The notes under the pieces: generated by a model | Told to the model about the DNA's origin: nothing | What the model saw: the letters and a program-made list of their open reading frames with translations, nothing else | Databases searched by the model: none | Shown here: positions 1 through 6,998 of the stretch, in pieces | How positions within the stretch are numbered: position 1 is the stretch's first letter | How the letters are laid out: each line of letters opens with the position of its first letter | Made by a program: the position numbers and the translations under genes | Source: a bacterium | Lineage (GTDB): Bacteria; UBP18; UBA7526 | Assembly (NCBI GenBank): GCA_030619985.1 | Contig: JAUXAI010000048.1 | Location: 1 to 9,861, forward strand | Direction: 5' to 3' | Length of the DNA stretch: 9,861 nucleotides

Positions 1-258
1 CTCAATCTCCTCTTCTATTGCCTCTTCTTCTTGGGGAAGGAGCATCCGCGACTTTATCTTCATTAATGTTGAGGCCATGACCAAGAATTCACCTATTACA
101 TCTAAGTCCAGTAGCTTCATCATGTTGATGTATCCTAAATATTCTCCCGCAATCTGGGCGACGGGGATGTCCCAGATGTCCACTTCATCCCTCTTAATTA
201 AATAAAGGAGTAAGTCCAGAGGACCTTCATAGGCCTCCAGCTTAACGTGATACGCCAC
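1..258 (-). CDS. scpA: ScpA, kleisin subunit of condensin (5' part only)
   Basis: Segregation and condensation protein A bridges the SMC heads and binds ScpB to compact and segregate the chromosome. The first 86 codons are in the window and the gene runs off the left edge. Near the start (residues 11-20) is the family's typical [10 protein letters not shown] stretch, followed by [16 protein letters not shown] and, around residues 57-75, the [20 protein letters not shown] stretch. These are the hallmark N-terminal kleisin blocks that contact the SMC neck. An acidic run ([10 protein letters not shown]) begins at the truncation point, as is usual before the ScpA linker. The start is GTG at 256-258, with GGAG six bases upstream; the protein then begins [14 protein letters not shown], matching the usual family start. 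It lies 190 bp downstream of trpS, separated by repeats, so it may have its own promoter. Family identity is clear; the truncation is purely a window effect. Confidence 0.93.
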   Translation of the reverse strand, partial: MAYHVKLEAYEGPLDLLLYLIKRDEVDIWDIPVAQIAGEYLGYINMMKLLDLDVIGEFLVMASTLMKIKSRMLLPQEEEAIEEEIE

Positions 259-295
259 TTTGCTCTCCGCTTTTGCTCAGAAATTAGTGTGATTC

Positions 296-370
296 GTCAT
301 TCGGTTACGGTTACGTTACTACCTAACCCCTCAACGTTACCGATACGGGCTTCGTTACCGTAACCCTTAA
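296..370. repeat. Imperfect inverted repeat of TTACGG type between trpS and scpA
   Basis: The sequence GGTTACGGTTACG at 303-315 is matched in inverted orientation by CGTTACCGTAACC at 353-365 (12 of 13 positions). Inside the right half is a small hairpin, TACGG (344-348), 9-base loop GCTTCGTTA, CCGTA (358-362). The same style of repeat recurs at 6222-6327. There is no coding potential. It fills the middle of the 190-bp gap between trpS and scpA, in which I see no convincing promoter. Confidence 0.7.
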
Positions 371-404
371 ACGCAACCTATTTTCTCTCTTCTATGACTT
401 TATT

Positions 405-451
405 TGTAATCTGTGCAAATCCGTATTAAATCCGCGACTATCCGCGTCTTA
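405..451. repeat. Degenerate tandem repeat of ATCCGCG/ATCTGTG units at trpS 3' end
   Basis: Four units of about 10-11 bases follow one another: ATCTGTGCAA, ATCCGTATTAA, ATCCGCGACT, ATCCGCGTCT. The repeat runs directly into the trpS stop codon (complement of TTA at 449-451). The segment at 408-424 matches 9311-9327 at 15 of 17 positions in the same orientation, so two distant spacers carry the same repeat family. Confidence 0.65.
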
Positions 452-1420
452 GATGCCCATTACCTTCTTCACTTCTTCTAAGGTTTGCTTGGCGATCTTG
501 CTCGCTTTCTTTCTTCCCTCTTCCAGAATCTTATTAATTATTTTTGGGTTCTGTAAAAGTTCTTTTCTTTTTTTATGGAGGTCAGAGAGGGCATTCACCA
601 AGATGTCAGCCAGGTTCTTCTTGCACTCCTTACAGCCCATCTCTGCTTTCTTACATTTCTCTTCAATCTCTGGGACTTTCTTTTTATTATAGATCTGGTG
701 GAACTTGAAGATGGTGCAGATATCGGGATGGCCTTTATCCTTCAAGGTCTTTCTCGCTGGGTCGGTAATGGCCTCCTCCACCTTCTCCCGTATTACTTTC
801 TCGTTGTCAGAGAGGTAGATACAGTTATTATAACTCTTACTCATCTTCCTTCCATCTATTCCGGGAAGCCGGGGAACCTTAGTTAATTTCGCTTGAGGAA
901 TGGGAAAGACCGGCTTATAGAGATGGTTGAACCTTCGGGCAATCTCCCGGGTCAGTTCCAGATGAGGTAACTGGTCCTCTCCCACGGGAACCACCCCCGC
1001 CTTATAGATTAAAATATCTGCTGCCTGAAGAACAGGATAGCCCAGAAAGCCATAGGTGGAGAGGTCTTTTCCTTTAATCTCTCTTAACTGTTCCTTGTAT
1101 GTGGGGCACCTCTCCAGCCAAGGGATGGGGATGAACATGGATAAGAGGAGATGGAGCTCAGAATGTTCCGGGATCTGGGACTGGATGAAAATGGTGGACT
1201 TTTTGGGATCGATGCCACTGGCCAACCAGTCAATGACCATCTCCTTTATATTTTTCTTTATTTCTCTAGTATCTGCGTAATCTGTAGTCAGGGCATGTAA
1301 ATCGGCCACCATATAGAAGCATTCATACTTTTCTTGTAAATTCTTCCAATTTGTCAAAGCGCCCAAGAGATTTCCCAAGTGAAGTCTGCTCGTCGGTCTC
1401 ATGCCACTCAATACCCTCAT
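449..1420 (-). CDS. trpS: Tryptophan--tRNA ligase (class Ic aminoacyl-tRNA synthetase)
   Basis: Charges tRNA-Trp with tryptophan using ATP in the cytoplasm. Taken from ATG at 1418-1420 the protein is 323 residues, close to the usual 320-340. Visible motifs are the HIGH-type signature HLGN (14-17) after SGMRPTSRL, the tryptophan/ATP pocket segments GYPVLQAADIL (127-137) and PVGEDQ (145-150), and a perfect KMSKS loop (192-196) preceded by LPGIDGR. The C-terminal helical domain carries GCKECKK, a common feature of the family. The open frame extends to a TTG at 1450, inside the end of the M50 gene, but a strong GAGGAGGT lies 10 bases before the ATG at 1420 and would sit inside the longer frame, so I chose the ATG. 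It starts 19 bp after the M50 stop, is probably co-transcribed with it, and ends inside an ATCCGCG repeat. Identification is secure. Confidence 0.97.
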   Translation of the reverse strand: MRVLSGMRPTSRLHLGNLLGALTNWKNLQEKYECFYMVADLHALTTDYADTREIKKNIKEMVIDWLASGIDPKKSTIFIQSQIPEHSELHLLLSMFIPIPWLERCPTYKEQLREIKGKDLSTYGFLGYPVLQAADILIYKAGVVPVGEDQLPHLELTREIARRFNHLYKPVFPIPQAKLTKVPRLPGIDGRKMSKSYNNCIYLSDNEKVIREKVEEAITDPARKTLKDKGHPDICTIFKFHQIYNKKKVPEIEEKCKKAEMGCKECKKNLADILVNALSDLHKKRKELLQNPKIINKILEEGRKKASKIAKQTLEEVKKVMGI

Positions 1421-1439
1421 ATTTCTTAAAACCTCCTCA

Positions 1440-2141
1440 CTAAGTTCCAAGTAATATTACCTTTAGTATATTAAGAGCTATTTGCCACAGTTCAGTCCCC
1501 AAGAGGGGCTGAGCTAAAAGCATCACAATGATCCATAAGATCTGGAAAAGTCCCAGGAAGAATAAGGCAAAAATGATTAAGAAGCCAAAGGGTTCCAATT
1601 TGCTGTAACTATAAGCAGCTTGAGGAGGAAGAAGTCCGGTAATTACCCGTGAGCCATCCAGAGGCGGGATAGGAATCATATTGAAGACTGCCAGAATAAT
1701 ATTGATAAAGACACTAAAGACTAAAAAGATGCCCAGAATATTAATAAGCCCTAGGTTAGAAAAATCCAAGGTTCTTATCCTGCCCACTCCTGCCCGGAGA
1801 AGAAAGGCACAGAGAATAGCTAAGATAATATTGGAAAGTGGGCCAGCCAAACCAACCCGAATGATATCTTGTTTCGGATTGTGGAAATTGCGGAAATCAA
1901 TAGGGACTGGCTTTGCCCAGCCAAAAATAAAAGGAGACTTCATCATAATAAGCATCAAGGGAAGGATAATAGTTCCCATAAGATCGATATGGGGGATAGG
2001 ATTTAAGGTTAGTCTTCCCGAAAGTCGTGCGGTAGGATCGCCACACCTTTCTGCTACCCAGCCATGGGCATACTCATGAATGACAACCGCGAATAAAAAT
2101 ACCGGAACCAGAATAGCCTTAATCCAAGTAATGTAATACAT
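1440..2141 (-). CDS. Site-2-protease-type intramembrane metalloprotease, peptidase family M50
   Basis: A 233-residue integral membrane protein of the short, PDZ-less M50 type often annotated as site-2 protease family protein. The zinc-binding HExxH is HEYAH at residues 22-26 within the first membrane helix (about 8-27), and the third ligand motif is NMIPIPPLDGSRV (154-166, D162). Other conserved family segments are NPIPHIDLMGTIILP (47-61), FGWAKPVPID (73-82), NPKQD and GPLSN (100-104). Hydrophobic helices are predicted near 54-68, 100-116, 132-153 and 185-212. Substrates of this subgroup are generally unknown; cleavage of a membrane-bound peptide is inferred from the family. The ATG at 2139-2141 has GGAAGAGA upstream and overlaps the end of the preceding nucleotidyltransferase gene by 23 bp, implying translational coupling. 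Confidence 0.92.
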   Translation of the reverse strand: MYYITWIKAILVPVFLFAVVIHEYAHGWVAERCGDPTARLSGRLTLNPIPHIDLMGTIILPLMLIMMKSPFIFGWAKPVPIDFRNFHNPKQDIIRVGLAGPLSNIILAILCAFLLRAGVGRIRTLDFSNLGLINILGIFLVFSVFINIILAVFNMIPIPPLDGSRVITGLLPPQAAYSYSKLEPFGFLIIFALFFLGLFQILWIIVMLLAQPLLGTELWQIALNILKVILLGT

Positions 2142-4767
2142 TTCTCTTCCCTATTAGTTTCTTTGCCAGGGCCTTTTCTTCTCCTTTACTCTTGACTTCT
2201 CCATCCAATCTGGCCTCAAAGACCTTATCCAATACTCTTTTAAACTGGGGACCAGGTCTTAAGCCTAGTTCTTTTAAATCCTCTCCCGTTATTCTCAACT
2301 TTGCTTTTCTTAAAGTCGTCAGGTAGAGGGTCACCCTCTCTTTTAGACGAGGACTCTTACTCTTACTGAGGATTAGCAAGAGGACCTCTAAGGGTAATTT
2401 AATGAGTCTCTTATAGATGGTGCTGGGAAGTATTCTCTTTCTCCCCGATAGTTCATGAATGAGATACTTCTTTATCTCTTTGGAAGCGATTATCTTATCG
2501 AAGTTCTTCCTCTTAAACTTGAACCTCTTGGCCAGTTGCCTCGTCTGCGATAGGTCCAGGTCTTCAATCAATGCTAAGAGATTCACCAGCCACCAGGAGA
2601 CCTTCTCCCCTTTGAGCATTCTTTTATACTCTTCCCTCCTTCTTTCAAACTCCTCTAAGATTCTTACTATTCTCTTGTTCAATCTGATCTCTGGATGGAT
2701 ATATCTCAAGACCCTGAATTCCTCCATCCTCCTTACGGCAGCCAATGGTTTCTTCTCATTCAGGATGAGGATGAGCTCATCCCTCATCCTCTCATTCCCC
2801 AACCTCTCGAAGAGTCCCTCTCCCAAGGCATTCTCAATGAAGCCCCGAGTCTGGGGATCGATTCTGAAGCCATACCTCTGTTCAAACCTTATCGCTCGGA
2901 AGATTCTGGTAGGATCCTCAACAAAACTCAAATTATATAAGACCCTTACCACCTTCTTCTTTAGGTCTCTTTCTCCTCCGTAGAAGTCAACTAAGTCTCC
3001 CAAACCCCTTCTATTTAACTTAAGAGCCATGCTATTTATGGTGAAGTCCCGGCGATAGAGGTCCTGTTTCAGAGAGGCGAACTCCACTCTCGGTAGGGCA
3101 GCAGGATATTCATAGAACTCGGTTCTCGCCGTAGCCACATCTATCTTGAAGCCATCGGGAAGAATGACCACCGCAGTACCGAACTCCGGAAATCTCTTTG
3201 CCTCTCCCCCAAGTTCTTTGGCCAACTTCTGGGCAAGGGCAATCCCCTTTCCCTCGACCACGATATCGATATCTAAGTTCTCTATTCCTAATAAAAGGTC
3301 TCTCACAAAGCCTCCCACAACATAGACCCCCATGCCCAGTCTATCCCCTACTTTGCCAACCCTTTTTAATAGATCTCGGATCTCTTTAGGAGGCCTCTCT
3401 TTCATCAGATCTCTCACCTTGTGTCTTGTTGCTTTTGATAGATCGGGCGCCAGATCATACTGACTATAGGGCTTCTTTACCATATCCTCATGCAGGATGC
3501 GCAATAGATCCGTTCTGGTAACAATGCCCACCATTCTCTTTCTTTTTATGACTGGCAGGCGGCCGATGTTATGTTCCAACATAAGAGACTGAACGCCAGA
3601 AAGGGAAGTATCAGGGGTAATGGTGATGAGATTGGTTGACATATATCCCTTTACCCTAGAATGGCCGAAGCCGTGATGGATGGCCTTATCGATGTCGCTT
3701 CTGGTTATGATTCCCACCAATCTTCCCTTCTCCATGGCGGGCAATCCCGTATGGTTCCATCTAAGGAGGATCTTCCTGGCTTCTTCTACAGTAGTATCTA
3801 TGGAGATAGTCTTCACTGGTGAGGACATCATATCCTTTGCCCTAACCAGGGGCATTATCTTTTCTTTCAATACCTTAATCAATCTCTTCTTCACTCTCTC
3901 CAGGGACATCTTCTTTATTGTGGCACTCGCTGCTTGAGGATGACCTCCTCCTCCAAACTCCTGGGCGATATCTCCCACATTCACGGTCTCCAGTCTACTG
4001 CGGGCAATAAGGTAGATGCGTTCCCCCATCCTTACTAAAGTAAAAATAACATTCAGATTCTCCAGGTCCATTATCTTATGTACCAGGACTGCGATATCCC
4101 CGATATACTCCTCGCTCTCCGCCTGGGCAATATCTATCCTTATCCCATTGATGAGATAGGGCTTACAGGAAGCGAGGAGCTCATTAAGTAGCACGACTTG
4201 GGAGGCGGAGAGCTCCCGATTCATGAAGTCTGAGACCATGGCCAAGTTGGCTCCCTTATCTAAAAGCCAGGAGATGGCCTCCAGATCCTCTCTGGTAGTT
4301 GAGGGAAAGGTGAAGGAGCCAGTATCCTCATAGATCCCTAAGGCTAAAATGGTTGCCTCCAGATGAGTGAGGGGGATTCTTCTTCTCTTCAATATCTGAG
4401 TAAGAATGGTGGTTGTTGCTCCCACCTCCTTAATCTCCTCTAACTTTCCTCTTATATCCTTCGGACCCCGAGGGTGGTGGTCATAGAGGTGAACTACAAC
4501 TTTTCTCTTTTTCACCAACTTCTCAAATATTCCTAACCTTCCTGCTATCTTGGTATCGACGATGATGAATCTGGTTATCCTGTCCAGATCAATATCCCTT
4601 AACCTCGTGATCTCAATGATGTGCTTATGGAGGGTAATGAACTCTCTTACATTCCTTTCACAGGAGCCACTGAAAGTAAGGATGGCTTCAGGATACAACT
4701 TCTTGCAGGCGAGCATGCCGGCTAAGACATCAAAGTCCGCATTACTATGACCAACAATAACATCCAC
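2119..4767 (-). CDS. DHH phosphoesterase - CBS pair - CCA-type tRNA nucleotidyltransferase fusion
   Basis: A protein of about 882 residues with three modules. (1) An NrnA-like DHH/DHHA1 domain, residues 1-300: metal ligands in GHSNADFD (6-13), DTK (near 71), the DHH triad (96-98), EDTGSF (near 147-152) and the DHHA1 glycine motif GGGGHPQAA (272-280). (2) A tandem CBS pair, about 307-428, each ending in VGI(I/V)TR-D, a possible adenine-nucleotide sensor. (3) A class II poly(A)/CCA polymerase head and body: GG (485-486) with catalytic D499 and D501 in LDIDIVV, RRDFTINSMA (572-581), DPTRIFRAIRF (618-628), then a helical RNA-binding region. The expected role is adding or repairing the tRNA 3' CCA end, perhaps only A or CC addition, alongside nuclease activity on short RNA or nucleotides. 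This architecture is known in several bacterial phyla. The GTG at 4765-4767 has AAGGAG six bases upstream and is preferred over the adjacent TTG at 4770. Nucleotide specificity cannot be read from sequence alone. Confidence 0.93.
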   Translation of the reverse strand: MDVIVGHSNADFDVLAGMLACKKLYPEAILTFSGSCERNVREFITLHKHIIEITRLRDIDLDRITRFIIVDTKIAGRLGIFEKLVKKRKVVVHLYDHHPRGPKDIRGKLEEIKEVGATTTILTQILKRRRIPLTHLEATILALGIYEDTGSFTFPSTTREDLEAISWLLDKGANLAMVSDFMNRELSASQVVLLNELLASCKPYLINGIRIDIAQAESEEYIGDIAVLVHKIMDLENLNVIFTLVRMGERIYLIARSRLETVNVGDIAQEFGGGGHPQAASATIKKMSLERVKKRLIKVLKEKIMPLVRAKDMMSSPVKTISIDTTVEEARKILLRWNHTGLPAMEKGRLVGIITRSDIDKAIHHGFGHSRVKGYMSTNLITITPDTSLSGVQSLMLEHNIGRLPVIKRKRMVGIVTRTDLLRILHEDMVKKPYSQYDLAPDLSKATRHKVRDLMKERPPKEIRDLLKRVGKVGDRLGMGVYVVGGFVRDLLLGIENLDIDIVVEGKGIALAQKLAKELGGEAKRFPEFGTAVVILPDGFKIDVATARTEFYEYPAALPRVEFASLKQDLYRRDFTINSMALKLNRRGLGDLVDFYGGERDLKKKVVRVLYNLSFVEDPTRIFRAIRFEQRYGFRIDPQTRGFIENALGEGLFERLGNERMRDELILILNEKKPLAAVRRMEEFRVLRYIHPEIRLNKRIVRILEEFERRREEYKRMLKGEKVSWWLVNLLALIEDLDLSQTRQLAKRFKFKRKNFDKIIASKEIKKYLIHELSGRKRILPSTIYKRLIKLPLEVLLLILSKSKSPRLKERVTLYLTTLRKAKLRITGEDLKELGLRPGPQFKRVLDKVFEARLDGEVKSKGEEKALAKKLIGKRNVLHYLD

Positions 4768-4796
4768 CAATATCTCCTTATAGGCGATCCAGATCT

Positions 4797-4860
4797 AAAT
4801 CACAAGCACCAAATCACAAATTACAAACAAATTCCAATTACCAAAATCACAATGACCAAA
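4797..4860. repeat. AAATTACAAATTCC-type repeat, left flank of the four-helix bundle gene
   Basis: An A/C-rich low-complexity stretch with repeated CACAAATTACAAA and AAATTCCAATTACC words, ending in ATGACC (4852-4857). It is inverted relative to the repeat at 5211-5280, which also reaches ATGACC when read on the minus strand. Together they bracket the four-helix bundle gene. Confidence 0.7.
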
Positions 4861-4867
4861 ACTTTGA

Positions 4868-5230
4868 CTACTTTGATTTATTAATTATTGAGGTAAATAT
4901 ATTCCTTAACTCTTGCGATTCCTTTATGAGAGTGTCTATATCCACTGTTTCATTAGGATTCGCTTCCTTTAAAAGTTCTAACCAATAACTACTTTCCTTA
5001 CATTCCTTTCTGGTAATCCTCATCCTATATACAAAGTCTTTCTTGCCTAAGGCTTCGTTCGCCTCTCTATAATTTGCTCCTACCGATCCAGAGGCACCTA
5101 TCAATTGGCCAATCAATCTTGTGTTTATTGGATTCTTGGGCAATCTTTTGCACAATCTAATAACATTCTTAGCAAAGTCTAAGGTTCTTTTCTCTAAGTC
5201 ATATCGTTTCTTGTTTGGGATTTCGGTCAT
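4868..5230 (-). CDS. Four-helix bundle protein, S23 / 23S rRNA-intervening-sequence family
   Basis: A 120-residue cytoplasmic all-helical protein of the S23/IVP family. Members were first noticed inside intervening sequences of 23S rRNA and also occur as free-standing genes; the related Avd proteins work with diversity-generating reverse transcriptases. Family signatures are the YDLEKRTLDFAKNVIRLCKRLPK start (10-32), the turn GASGSVGANYREANEA (45-60) and the helix KECKESSYWLELLKEA (75-90). It appears full length. Its own function is unknown; nucleic-acid binding and oligomerisation are inferred from the family. No Shine-Dalgarno sequence is visible before the ATG at 5228-5230, because the upstream bases are repeat sequence; codons 3-7 also match that repeat. 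It sits between the Xer recombinase and the nucleotidyltransferase gene, flanked on both sides by inverted AT-rich repeats, suggesting an inserted unit. No reverse transcriptase or rRNA is nearby. Confidence 0.9.
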   Translation of the reverse strand: MTEIPNKKRYDLEKRTLDFAKNVIRLCKRLPKNPINTRLIGQLIGASGSVGANYREANEALGKKDFVYRMRITRKECKESSYWLELLKEANPNETVDIDTLIKESQELRNIFTSIINKSK

Positions 5231-5280
5231 TTGAATTTGTAATTTGTTTGGGATTTGGAATTTGTAATTTGGAATTTAAA
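5211..5280. repeat. AAATTACAAATTCC-type repeat, right flank of the four-helix bundle gene
   Basis: A T/G-rich stretch made of TTTGTAATTTG and GGAATTTG words. The 13-mer TTGTTTGGGATTT occurs at 5244-5256 and again at 5211-5223, where it lies inside codons 3-7 of the four-helix bundle gene. The repeat therefore supplies the upstream region, the start codon context and the first codons. It is inverted relative to 4797-4860. Confidence 0.7.
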
Positions 5281-5304
5281 CTTTTTATCTTTCACCCTGT
5301 CTCC

Positions 5305-6192
5305 TTAGCCACGAGGATGATACTTCCTATGTATCTCCTTCAGCCTCTCCCGATCCACATGGGTATAGACCTGGGTGGTTGAGATGTCACTATGGCCCAG
5401 CATTTCCTGAATGCTCCTCAGGTCCGCTCCTCTCTCCAAGAGATGGGTGGCGAAGGAGTGCCTCAAGATGTGAGGGGTAATCCTCTTTTTAAAGTCCACT
5501 CTTTTAGCATACTTCTTGAGCATCTTCCAGAATCCCTGACGGGAAAGGGAATTGCCGAAGCGATTGACGAATAATTCTTTGGTATCCTTCTTTCTTACCA
5601 ATCTCTCTCTTCCCTTGTCTAAATAATTTTTAAGTGCTTCCTGGGCATAAGAGCCCAAGGGGATGATTCTCTCCTTCTTCCCCTTCCCCAAACAGCGTAG
5701 ATACCCCACTTCAAGATTAACATCTGTTATTTTTAGATTGATGAGCTCCGAGACCCTTACCCCAGTAGCATAGAGGAGCTCTAAGGCCGCCCTATCTCTC
5801 AGGCCCAGGGGGTCTTCTAAATCCGGTTTTTCCAGGAGTGCTTCTATCTCTCTTAAAGAAAGGGTCTCAGGTAGCTTTGACCAGACTTTTGGCGAGTCCA
5901 GGTTCATTGTGGGATCACTCGCCAGATATCCTTCCTGGGTTAAGAATCTATAGAAGACCTTTAGAGAGACCAAAGAACGGGCCACGGTTGTGGGAGCAAG
6001 ACCCTTATCTTTGAGCTCTAGCAAATAGGTCATAATCTCGTGTTTTGTTGTCTTTCCCAAAGTGAGGATGTGGCTCTTACGCAAGAAGGCGATATACTTC
6101 CTTAAGTCACTCCCATAGGAAAGAAGGGTATTCTGGGCCAGGCCCCTTTCTACCGAGAGATAATTTAAAAATTTCTCAACCAGCTCTTCCAT
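5305..6192 (-). CDS. xerD: Tyrosine recombinase of the XerC/XerD family
   Basis: A 295-residue site-specific recombinase, the usual length of XerC/XerD, which resolves chromosome dimers at dif during division. The N-terminal SAM-like core-binding domain spans about 1-88 (LVEKFLNYLSVERGLAQNTL and later SLKVFYRFL). The catalytic domain follows with R146 (ATGVRVSEL), the beta-hairpin lysine in GKGKKER (about 172), H241 and R244 (HILRHSFATH), H267 (MLGHSDISTT) and nucleophile Y276 (VYTHVD). All catalytic residues are present. The ATG at 6190-6192 has GAGGG upstream. The neighbours are housekeeping genes, with no phage or integron partner, so a chromosomal Xer role is more likely than a mobile-element integrase. 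XerC and XerD cannot be separated with certainty; the symbol follows the general resemblance. I found no convincing dif site in the window. Confidence 0.93.
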   Translation of the reverse strand: MEELVEKFLNYLSVERGLAQNTLLSYGSDLRKYIAFLRKSHILTLGKTTKHEIMTYLLELKDKGLAPTTVARSLVSLKVFYRFLTQEGYLASDPTMNLDSPKVWSKLPETLSLREIEALLEKPDLEDPLGLRDRAALELLYATGVRVSELINLKITDVNLEVGYLRCLGKGKKERIIPLGSYAQEALKNYLDKGRERLVRKKDTKELFVNRFGNSLSRQGFWKMLKKYAKRVDFKKRITPHILRHSFATHLLERGADLRSIQEMLGHSDISTTQVYTHVDRERLKEIHRKYHPRG

Positions 6193-6221
6193 CCAACCCT
6201 CGCTAACGCTCGGGGTGATCT

Positions 6222-6327
6222 GTGATCAGCAGCAATTAGTTTACGGTTTACGGTGAAAAACGGTAAACAGTCCTGAACGAAGTAAGGGACGGGTAAACCG
6301 TTAACCCTAAGTAACACGACTGATCAC
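6222..6327. repeat. Imperfect inverted repeat (GTGATCAG ... CTGATCAC) between MBL gene and xerD
   Basis: Outer arms GTGATCAG (6222-6229) and CTGATCAC (6320-6327) are perfect complements. Inner arms ACGGTTTAC (6243-6251) and GTAAACCGT (6293-6301) are also perfect, with partial pairing in between. In the centre a small stem GTCC/GGAC (6270-6273, 6287-6290) has AACGAAG in its loop. The right edge runs into the stop codon of the MBL gene through the words ACAGTGAACAGTGATCAGT. There is no coding potential. Confidence 0.72.
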
Positions 6328-6330
6328 TGT

Positions 6331-6957
6331 TCACTGTAAGAAGGGATTGTTCCTTCTCTCCTGGCCGATGGTGGTCTCTTCCTCATGTCCAGGATAAACC
6401 TCTATCCCATCTTCCAGAGGAAGGAGTTTCTCTTTAATGGATTGAACGAGCATCCTGCTTGAGGCTCCGGGAAAATCGGTTCTTCCTATAGTGTTTCTCA
6501 TGAGAGTGTCCCCGGTAAATAACCTATCATCTACTAAGAGACAGATGCTACCCCTGGTGTGACCTGGGGTATGGATGACCTTAATCTTAAGATTCCCCAA
6601 AGAGATTATCTCTCCATCCTTTAAGTGCCTATCTGCCGGAGGAGATTTGGTCATCCTTCCCCAGAAAATAGCCAAGTTCTTTGCTGGAGAAGTAAGTAAA
6701 TTCCGATCATCATGATGGATGAGGATCTTTGCTCCGGTTGCTTCTTTAACTTTTGCATTGGCCCCAATATGATCCATATGGCCATGGGTATTAATGATAT
6801 ACTTAACCTTTAGATTATTATCCTTTACTACCTTAAGGATCTCCTCTTCTTCTACGCTGGGATCGATGATTGCTGCCTCTTTCGTCTCTTCATCAGCAAT
6901 GATATAGCAGTTAGCGAGCATGGAGCCAGTCATAACTTTTTTTAAAAACATGGGCAT
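6331..6957 (-). CDS. Metallo-beta-lactamase-fold hydrolase, glyoxalase II-like
   Basis: A 208-residue cytoplasmic binuclear metal hydrolase of the hydroxyacylglutathione-hydrolase-like branch. The metal ligands are all present: HGHMDH giving H58, H60, D62 and H63, then H133 (HTPGHTRGS), D150 (LFTGDTL) and H191 (YPGHEEET). The C-terminus ERRNNPFLQ is the normal family ending. The natural substrate is uncertain; thioester hydrolysis is a family-based guess. The gene lies 41 bp after dtd in the same direction. The dtd-MBL pair is a recurrent neighbourhood in bacteria (for example next to relA in Firmicutes, from memory). The ATG at 6957 has little ribosome binding site; an ATG two codons later (6949-6951) with GAAG eight bases upstream is an alternative start. 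The stop codon is within the edge of a repeat. Confidence 0.9.
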   Translation of the reverse strand: MPMFLKKVMTGSMLANCYIIADEETKEAAIIDPSVEEEEILKVVKDNNLKVKYIINTHGHMDHIGANAKVKEATGAKILIHHDDRNLLTSPAKNLAIFWGRMTKSPPADRHLKDGEIISLGNLKIKVIHTPGHTRGSICLLVDDRLFTGDTLMRNTIGRTDFPGASSRMLVQSIKEKLLPLEDGIEVYPGHEEETTIGQERRNNPFLQ

Positions 6958-6998
6958 ATCTTCAATAGTTTACAATAACTTATCCCAAAAGGCAAGCA

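Noticed and set aside
296-451. Possible CRISPR array or leader
   Set aside because: Repeat units are short, degenerate and partly inverted, with no regular spacer length and no cas gene nearby.
4868-5230. Diversity-generating retroelement accessory protein (Avd)
   Set aside because: No reverse transcriptase, template repeat or variable repeat is visible; the protein fits the free-standing S23 family better.
5305-6192. Phage or genomic-island integrase
   Set aside because: Length and motifs match XerC/XerD, neighbours are housekeeping genes, and there is no attachment-site duplication or tRNA gene in the window.
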